Below, in pieces: positions 58,915 to 64,000 of a DNA stretch of 64,000 nucleotides; position 1 is the first letter of the stretch, and each line of letters opens with the position of its first letter. The DNA is taken from assembly GCF_040566545.1 (NCBI RefSeq), contig NZ_JBEWZI010000011.1:96256-160255 (forward strand). Direction: 5' to 3'. A program made the translations under genes and the position numbers. The notes under the pieces are model-generated. The model ran no database searches. It was not told the DNA's origin and was given only the letters and a program-made list of their open reading frames with translations. This DNA comes from Uliginosibacterium flavum (GTDB lineage Bacteria; Pseudomonadota; Gammaproteobacteria; Burkholderiales; Rhodocyclaceae).

Positions 58915-59340
58915 ATGGCAATAACCGTACACGTCGATGTTGTCAGCGCCGAAGATGAAATCTTCTCCGGTCTGGCTGAAATGGTTTCCCTGCCGGGCGA
59001 GTCGGGCGATCTGGGTATTCTGCCTGGCCACGCTCCGCTGTTGACTCGCATTCGTCCGGGCACGGTACGGATCAAGCTGGCTGGCAAGGACGAAGAAGAA
59101 GTCATTTTCGTTGCTGGCGGTATGCTCGAAGTGCAGCCGAATCTGGTCACCGTACTGGCCGACACAGCCATTCGTGGCCGCGATCTGGACGAGGCGAAAG
59201 CCATGGAAGCCAAGAAGCGCGCCGAAGAAGCGATGGCCGACAAGCAGCAGGACATCAACTACGCACAAGCACAGGCCGAACTGGCCGAAGCGATTGCGCA
59301 GCTGGCCGCACTGGATCATTTCCGCCACCGCGGGCACTGA
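58915..59340 (+). CDS. atpC: F0F1 ATP synthase subunit epsilon
   Basis: A 141-residue protein. The N-terminal beta-sandwich has VVSAEDEIFSGLAEMVSLPG, GDLGILPGHAPLLTRIRPG and FVAGGMLEVQPNLVTVLADT; the C-terminal helical pair follows from EAKAMEAKKRAEEAM. It regulates and couples F1 to the rotor. Confidence 0.96.
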   Translation: MAITVHVDVVSAEDEIFSGLAEMVSLPGESGDLGILPGHAPLLTRIRPGTVRIKLAGKDEEEVIFVAGGMLEVQPNLVTVLADTAIRGRDLDEAKAMEAKKRAEEAMADKQQDINYAQAQAELAEAIAQLAALDHFRHRGH

Positions 59341-59352
59341 TCGCCAGGCAAG

Positions 59353-59400
59353 GCATCGACAATAAAAAGGCGCCCTCGGGCGCCTTTTTATTGTCGATGC
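59353..59400. terminator. Strong bidirectional terminator after atpC
   Basis: A perfect 23-bp stem (59353-59375 with 59378-59400) around a 2-nt TC gap, with GGCGCCC/GGGCGCC core flanked by AAAAA and TTTTT on the two strands. It begins 12 bp after the atpC stop and would end transcripts from both directions. Confidence 0.95.
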
Positions 59401-59401
59401 T

Positions 59402-59471
59402 CGAAGAGCCGCGCTGAGCTTGTCTCTGCGTCATGCCTAGCTGTAGATCGGCCTTGTGCAAGGGCCTTCAG
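59402..59471. repeat. GAAGAGCC-family palindromic repeat, copy 10
   Basis: CGAAGAGCCGCGCTGAGC on the left, an inner CTGTAGATCGGCC, and a decayed AGGGCCTTCAGG right arm. It sits directly next to the atp terminator, between atpC and the convergent nrdG. Confidence 0.7.
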
Positions 59472-59517
59472 GCCGGTGCTCCTGCGAAGCAGTGCTGGCG
59501 ACCTTCTGCGGATAGGG

Positions 59518-59964
59518 CTATGCCGACAAGCGCAACAGGCGCTGATTGTCCGAGCCGCGCCAGGGCTGGGTTGTGGGCTGGTCCTGCAGGTAGCGGCCGT
59601 CAATCAGCACGTCCACATCGCGCAGCAAGGGCAGATCTGCAACTTCTCCATGCCGGTAGCCGGTCCACAGCCAGATGTCCTTGGCCGGGTAACGTTGCTT
59701 GAAGCGTCGGCATAGGTCGGTGATGGCTTCGCGGTTGGCGGGTAAGAGCGGGTCGCCACCGGTTAGGCTCAGGCCATCGTGATCTGCACACAGATCGAGG
59801 ATCTGCTCGCGCACTTCGTCGGTGAAAGGCAGGCCGGCCAGCCGGTTCCAGGTTGAGGGGTTGTAGCAGCCGGGGCAGGCGTGCGCGCAGCCCGTTACGA
59901 ACAGGGTCACGCGCAGGCCTTCGCCGTTGAGGACGTCGCAACTGTAGTAACGCTCGTAGTTCAT
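59518..59964 (-). CDS. nrdG: Anaerobic ribonucleotide reductase-activating protein
   Basis: A 148-residue radical SAM protein. VTGCAHACPGCYNPSTWN carries the CxxxCxxC cluster motif, LSLTGGDPLLPANRE is the SAM-binding GGD region, and WLWTGYRHGEV matches the family. It generates the glycyl radical of NrdD. Its start overlaps the nrdD stop by ATGA, so the two are translated together. Confidence 0.95.
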   Translation of the reverse strand: MNYERYYSCDVLNGEGLRVTLFVTGCAHACPGCYNPSTWNRLAGLPFTDEVREQILDLCADHDGLSLTGGDPLLPANREAITDLCRRFKQRYPAKDIWLWTGYRHGEVADLPLLRDVDVLIDGRYLQDQPTTQPWRGSDNQRLLRLSA

Positions 59965-62162
59965 GCCACCATGGCTTCGGAGTGCCGCAGGCGCTCGATC
60001 TGCTCGTTCAATACCTCTTCTTCAGTGTCGGGCGCGGCCAGATGCTTGATGCGCCGGATCACTTCCTTCTGTTTGCCGGCGTTGAAGGGCCGCGCGTTCG
60101 GGCTGCCTAGGTAGCCGCAGACTCGGCGCGTCACCGAGAGGCTGGCGCTGTCATGGTTGCCGCAGTCCGGGCAGGTGAAGCCTTCCGGCGTGGCCAGTGC
60201 TTCGCCCATGAAGCCGCACTTGCCGCAGGAATCCACTGGCGTATTGGTGCCGAAGTAGGGCACGTGCTCGATGGCGTGATCCCAGATCCGCTCCAGCGCC
60301 TTCAGGTTGTGGCGCATGTTGGGCAACTCCACGTAGGTAATGTGTCCGCCTGAGGCGGAATCGGCAAAGCCCTGCTCGAAAGCGATTTTCTCGAAGGGCG
60401 TGACCTTGCGCGCCACGTCCAGATGGAAGGAGTTCGTGTAATAGCCTTTGTCGGTCACTCCGGGCAGCTCGCCATAGCGTGCCGTATCCAGCTTGCAAAA
60501 ACGGTGACAGAGCGACTCGCTGGGTGTGGAGTAGAGCGAGAAGCCCCAGCCCGATTCCTCTTTCCAGCGCACGGTGGCTTGCGCCAGATGGCTGACGACG
60601 CGGCGCAGAAAGTCCTGCACCGCAGGATTGTCGTAAGGATGCTCGCCGCCGGACATCAGCAGGCCGACTTCATGCAGGCCGATGTAGCCCAGCGAGATCG
60701 ACGCGCGGCCGTTCTTGAGCATGGGCAGAATCTCGTCATCCGGCTTCAGACGCACGCCGAAAGCGCCTTCGGTATAGAGGATGGGCGCGATGTTGGCCTT
60801 CACGCCTTCGAGGCGTTCAATGCGGATCATCAGCGCCTTGCGCGCCAGTTCCAGACGCTCGTCCAGAATCTCGAAGAAGCGCGCCTGATCCTGCTGCGCC
60901 TCGATGGCGATGCGCGGCAGATTCACGCTGACCACGCCCAGATTGTTGCGCCCGGCCAGCACTTCACGGCCCTCGGTGTCATGCCAGGCGCCGAGGAAGC
61001 TGCGGCAGCCCATCGGCGAAACGGGAATGGAAGACCCTGTCAGCTCACGATTGAGCTTCGCCGAGATGATGTCCGGGTACATGCGTTTGGAGGCGCACTC
61101 CAGCGCCAGCTGCTTGATGTCGTAGTTCGGATCTTGCGGCTTGAGGTTCAGGCCTTCCTCGATGAAGAACACCAGCTTTGGGAAGACCGGCGTGATGCCT
61201 TCCTTGCCCATGCCCTTGATGCGCACCTGCAGGATGGCGCGCTGCACCGAACGCTCCTGCCAGCTGCGGCCCATGCCGAAAGAAAAGGTCACGAAGGGCT
61301 GCTGGCCGTTGGAGCTGAACAGCGTATTGATCTCGTATTCGCAACCCTGAATGCCGTCGTAGGTTTCTTTCTCGGTGCGCTCGCGGGCATAGCGTTCCGG
61401 TTCGGCGATGGCGTACTGGCGTGCAATTTCCAGATTTTTCTCGTAGCTCTTCTGCACATAGGGCGCGAGCGTCTGGTCGATGTTCGGGATGGTCGTGCCG
61501 CCGTACTGGTGGCTGGCCACCTGGGCGATGATCTGGGCGGTGACAGCGCAAGCAACGCCAACGGACTTCGGGCTCTCGATCCCGGCATTGCCGAGGTGAA
61601 AACCGTTCCCCAGCATGCCTTGCAGATCCACCAGACAGCAGTTGGTGAAAGGCAGAAAGGGCGAGTAATCCAGGTCATGGAAATGCAGGTCGCCATTGTT
61701 ATGGGCCTGCAGCACTTCCTTGCTCAGGAAGTTGCTGGCGAACTGCTTGGAGACGATGCCCGCCATCAGGTCGCGCATCACCGGGAAGACGTTGGCATCC
61801 TTGTTGGCATTCTCGGTCACCGCCTCCTGATCGGTCTTATCGACCAGCCCCATCAGCTGTGCATGCAGCTTGGAGCCGCGCACACGAATGCTGTCGCGAT
61901 CATGGCGATACTCGATGTACAGGCGCGCCACTTCCGGGTGCGAGCGCATCAGCGCGTCTTCCACATGCTGCTGAATGGTCGGGATGTCGATCACATTCTG
62001 CGAGTGCTGCCGGCACAGCGCCTCGACCTCGGAGGCCAGCGTCAGCGCCACAGCACTGGGATTCTCGATCTGCGCAGCGGCGGCTGCCTTCTGGCAGGCC
62101 ACCGCCACTTTCAGGATGTCAAATGATGCAGTCGTACCGTCGCGTTTCAGAACCTCAAGCAT
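59961..62162 (-). CDS. nrdD: Anaerobic ribonucleoside-triphosphate reductase (class III)
   Basis: A 733-residue protein. An N-terminal ATP-cone (LEVLKRDGTTASFDILKVA) binds allosteric effectors. Active-site segments include PFLPFTNCCLVDLQGML and NCxx-type QGCEYEINTLFSSNGQQPF. Zn-binding pairs CGKCGF and CPDCGN precede the glycyl radical site RRVCGYLG (Gly about 683). It makes deoxynucleotides without oxygen. ATG 62162 with GGAGAAG upstream was chosen over TTG 62174. The gene has a long leader with a cobalamin riboswitch and NrdR boxes. Confidence 0.96.
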   Translation of the reverse strand: MLEVLKRDGTTASFDILKVAVACQKAAAAAQIENPSAVALTLASEVEALCRQHSQNVIDIPTIQQHVEDALMRSHPEVARLYIEYRHDRDSIRVRGSKLHAQLMGLVDKTDQEAVTENANKDANVFPVMRDLMAGIVSKQFASNFLSKEVLQAHNNGDLHFHDLDYSPFLPFTNCCLVDLQGMLGNGFHLGNAGIESPKSVGVACAVTAQIIAQVASHQYGGTTIPNIDQTLAPYVQKSYEKNLEIARQYAIAEPERYARERTEKETYDGIQGCEYEINTLFSSNGQQPFVTFSFGMGRSWQERSVQRAILQVRIKGMGKEGITPVFPKLVFFIEEGLNLKPQDPNYDIKQLALECASKRMYPDIISAKLNRELTGSSIPVSPMGCRSFLGAWHDTEGREVLAGRNNLGVVSVNLPRIAIEAQQDQARFFEILDERLELARKALMIRIERLEGVKANIAPILYTEGAFGVRLKPDDEILPMLKNGRASISLGYIGLHEVGLLMSGGEHPYDNPAVQDFLRRVVSHLAQATVRWKEESGWGFSLYSTPSESLCHRFCKLDTARYGELPGVTDKGYYTNSFHLDVARKVTPFEKIAFEQGFADSASGGHITYVELPNMRHNLKALERIWDHAIEHVPYFGTNTPVDSCGKCGFMGEALATPEGFTCPDCGNHDSASLSVTRRVCGYLGSPNARPFNAGKQKEVIRRIKHLAAPDTEEEVLNEQIERLRHSEAMVA

Positions 62163-62339
62163 GGGCTTCTCCAAAGACTAGATTCCTGCTGCAGATGCAC
62201 GTCAAAGCGGCACTTAGAGTTGCAAGCATTCAGGCTTTCGCGGCGTGCCGGTCGGGAATTGCACCGGACCAAGAGAAGGTCCGGCACGATCCGCCGGGAG
62301 GCACCCCGCCCCGGGTTGGGATGCCGCCCGCTGTGCGGG

Positions 62340-62535
62340 TGAGCATCCGATCATGCGGCGGCAGGTCTCCTGGCTGGCGCATCCTCATCGTTGCTCGGCC
62401 TTCCCGGGGCGACGCCCAGTGGCAGAAGTGAGCAGCGATTCCGCGCCTACAGTTGCGGGGGCAGCTCCGGCTCGGCGACAAATGCGTCACTACCGGATTC
62501 CCTTTTGATCCCTTGCGGGAACCGTCGTGGACCGG
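62340..62535 (-). promoter_or_regulatory. Adenosylcobalamin riboswitch in the nrdDG leader
   Basis: On the minus strand the B12 box GCCAGCCAGGAGACCTGCC is at about 62357-62375, preceded by AGCTGCCCCCGCAACTGTA (near 62453-62471), GCCACTG and GGGAAGGC, with AAGGGAATCCGGT at the 5' end. This is the conserved core of cobalamin riboswitches. The expression platform (62163-62340) has alternative hairpins, for example GCCGGACC/GGTCCGG. Binding of B12 would reduce NrdDG expression, which makes sense if a B12-dependent class II reductase exists elsewhere. Confidence 0.9.
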
Positions 62536-62573
62536 ACTTTAGCTTGATGCGTTCGGCGTGCGCAAGGAGCGAA

Positions 62574-62620
62574 TGACTACATATAGTCGTTAGTTGACGC
62601 TGGACAACTACATATGGGGT
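62574..62620. promoter_or_regulatory. Paired NrdR boxes over the nrdD promoter
   Basis: CTACATAT occurs at 62577-62584 and 62608-62615, an exact 31-bp spacing, inside palindrome-like GACTACATATAGTC and CAACTACATATGGGG. NrdR sites come in pairs about 31-32 bp apart. On the minus strand a TTGTCC / 16 bp / TATATG promoter overlaps both sites, so NrdR-ATP would block it. The remaining gap to 62760 shows nothing clear. Confidence 0.8.
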
Positions 62621-62760
62621 TTCTGTGGCGTTCTCGAAAAACTCCCCGAGTGACAATCTGCAGGTCATTGATGTAGTTGAGGGCAAGACCAGCATTGCTA
62701 TCTTTTTTTCAAAAGAAAGTCATCATTCCGGCTCAGTAGTTGGCAGTCCGGACGAGCGTT

Positions 62761-64000
62761 TCAAGGCGTGGATGGTGCCTGCCCGAATCCCATGAGGGGC
62801 GTGACGGTGTAAGGCTGTCGATTGCCTTGCAGGTGTTGTCCGGCAGCATCAGCGCCAAGCGGTCGGGCGAAGAGGTAGCCCTGAAAGATCGGGCAGCCCA
62901 GTTCGCGCAGCAGGCGTGCCTGCTCTTCGGTTTCGACGCCTTCGGCAACGATATCCAGTTTGAGGTTTTTCGCCAGCCGGATTGCGCTGCGGCAGATTTC
63001 GAGGCTGGTTTTATCCTTGTTCATGCCGTCCACGAAGCTGCGGTCCAGTTTGAAGGCCTGTACTGGCAGGACGCGCAGATAGCTCAGGGATGAGTAGCCC
63101 GTGCCGAAATCATCGATAGACAGACGCAGGCCCAGATTGCGCAGGGCGACGAAGCGCTCGACCGTATGCTTCGGGTCCTGGATCAGGACTGATTCCGTGA
63201 TCTCCAGTTCGATATCCGCTGGCGTGAGGCCGGTGCGCGCGAGTGCGTCGAGGATGGTTTCTTCAAGGTACGGATCAAGCAACTGCGTGGCTGAAAGATT
63301 GATGGCCATGCGCAGCGAATCGTGCCCCGCCTGCCGCCACGTCGCAAGCTGGGCGCAGGCGGTGTAGATGACCCAGGCGCCGATATGGGTGATGAGGCCG
63401 GTGGTCTCGGCCAAGGGAATGAAATCGAGGGGCGAGACCAGTCCGTATTCCGGGTGCTGCCAGCGGATCAGGGCTTCCATGGACAGCGTGCGGCCGCTCG
63501 TGGCACAGACCTGGGGCTGGTAGCAGAGAAAAAACTGCTGCTTGCCAAGCGCTTCGCGCAGCGCAGATTCAAAACCGATGCGTTGCCGGAAATCTTCCTG
63601 CAGCGAGGAATGAAACACGCGGATCTGGCTGGAACCAGCGTTCTTCGCATCCTGCAGGGCCAACTCGGCCGCCGCGAGGAGATCACTGGCCGTCACGGCA
63701 TCTGCGGGATACATCGCCATGCCGATGCTGGCGGTGAGTTTGAAGTGGATGCCATCGATCTCGAAAACCTCCTTCAGGCTCCCGGTGAGTTTTTCGCAGA
63801 ATACGTCGACGCCGGCATCCGTTTTGATATGGCTGGCGATCAGCGCGAAACCATCGCTACGTGAGCGGGCCAGAACATCGCTGTCACGGATCCGGCTGCG
63901 CAAGCGCTGGCTGACCCTCTGCAGTATTTCGTCGCTGGTGGCAAGGCCGTGCGTGCCCTTGATGGCACCCAGATGGTCAATATCGAGCAGCACCACCGCT
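62761..64000 (-). CDS. GGDEF-EAL domain protein, probable c-di-GMP phosphodiesterase (partial)
   Basis: At least 413 residues; the 5' end is beyond the window. The visible GGDEF domain (LLDIDHLGAIKGTHG) has the signature replaced by RSRSDGFALIA, so it cannot be an active cyclase. The EAL domain is intact: MEALIRWQHPEYG, INLSATQLLDP, ELEITESVL, IDDFGTGYSSLSYLR and EGVETEEQARLL cover metal- and substrate-binding residues. It likely degrades c-di-GMP, perhaps with GTP allostery through the degenerate GGDEF. Regulatory input must lie upstream of the window. Confidence 0.92.
   Translation of the reverse strand, partial: AVVLLDIDHLGAIKGTHGLATSDEILQRVSQRLRSRIRDSDVLARSRSDGFALIASHIKTDAGVDVFCEKLTGSLKEVFEIDGIHFKLTASIGMAMYPADAVTASDLLAAAELALQDAKNAGSSQIRVFHSSLQEDFRQRIGFESALREALGKQQFFLCYQPQVCATSGRTLSMEALIRWQHPEYGLVSPLDFIPLAETTGLITHIGAWVIYTACAQLATWRQAGHDSLRMAINLSATQLLDPYLEETILDALARTGLTPADIELEITESVLIQDPKHTVERFVALRNLGLRLSIDDFGTGYSSLSYLRVLPVQAFKLDRSFVDGMNKDKTSLEICRSAIRLAKNLKLDIVAEGVETEEQARLLRELGCPIFQGYLFARPLGADAAGQHLQGNRQPYTVTPLMGFGQAPSTP

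Noticed and set aside
62625..62800. Small plus-strand frame starting with GTG beside the NrdR boxes
   Set aside because: About 57 codons, weak start context, and its end overlaps the EAL gene; no independent support.

Overview
The window looks like a chromosomal segment of a high-G+C Gram-negative bacterium, most likely a betaproteobacterium and perhaps a Rhodocyclales relative. This rests on an atpIBEFHAGDC operon, TonB/ExbBD-driven outer-membrane transport, aerobic HemF, a class I fumarase, the beta/gamma families DUF1631, DUF2782 and DUF2835, and REP-like intergenic repeats. The lineage is inferred from gene content and is not proven.

The first 29 kb is devoted mainly to phosphorus scavenging. 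It opens with the end of a phosphonate ABC transporter (phnD tail, phnE) followed by a PhnO-like acetyltransferase and a hexapeptide transferase of the phosphonate type. A LapA-like membrane protein, an AraC regulator and a degenerate GGDEF protein follow. A Pho-box promoter then drives a TonB-dependent receptor, a beta-propeller phytase and a dedicated tonB-exbB-exbD set, with a chemoreceptor gene just downstream: a self-contained phytate acquisition system. Next comes a minus-strand phnM2-DUF1045-phnN operon, and then a lipoprotein glycerophosphodiesterase with a three-unit Pho box, bracketed by 300-bp direct repeats. A low-G+C islet holds a small lipoprotein, an unknown protein and an IS remnant. 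The main C-P lyase operon comes last: divergent phnF, then phnGHIJKLM and a translationally coupled MFS transporter. A GTCTAyAC-centred site upstream of both phnG and phnM2 suggests that PhnF controls both halves. No phnP is seen; the 2H-phosphoesterase-like DUF1045 protein may take its place.

From 29 to 45 kb the content is mostly housekeeping: DUF2835, a zinc-ribbon membrane protein, fumarase, a YqhA-like protein, apt, a DUF1963 protein, a YkgJ-type protein and hemF. The hemF gene carries an in-frame palindrome-bounded insertion. After these come DUF2782, DUF1631 with a glycine-rich hexanucleotide repeat, rdgB, a Bcr/CflA exporter, a hybrid histidine kinase and a periplasmic binding protein. 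From 45 to 52 kb lies a phospholipid-repair cluster: two tandem Aas-type acyltransferase/acyl-ACP ligases and an LplT-like MFS-PlsC fusion. From 52 to 59.4 kb is the complete F1Fo ATP synthase operon, closed by a near-perfect bidirectional terminator. From 59.5 to 62.6 kb lies the anaerobic ribonucleotide reductase nrdD-nrdG, preceded by an adenosylcobalamin riboswitch and a pair of NrdR boxes exactly 31 bp apart. The window ends in a truncated GGDEF-EAL gene.

Intergenic space is rich in repeats. The most striking family has at least ten copies, with termini resembling CTGAAGAGCC...GGCTCTTCAG, mostly at gene ends; one copy is a perfect 30-bp inverted repeat. A second family consists of paired REPs (GTGCGACTTCAGTCGCAC facing GGCCGACTTCAGTCGGCC), three times in the window, one of them split by a nested insertion. 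No tRNA, rRNA, CRISPR array or complete mobile element was recognised.
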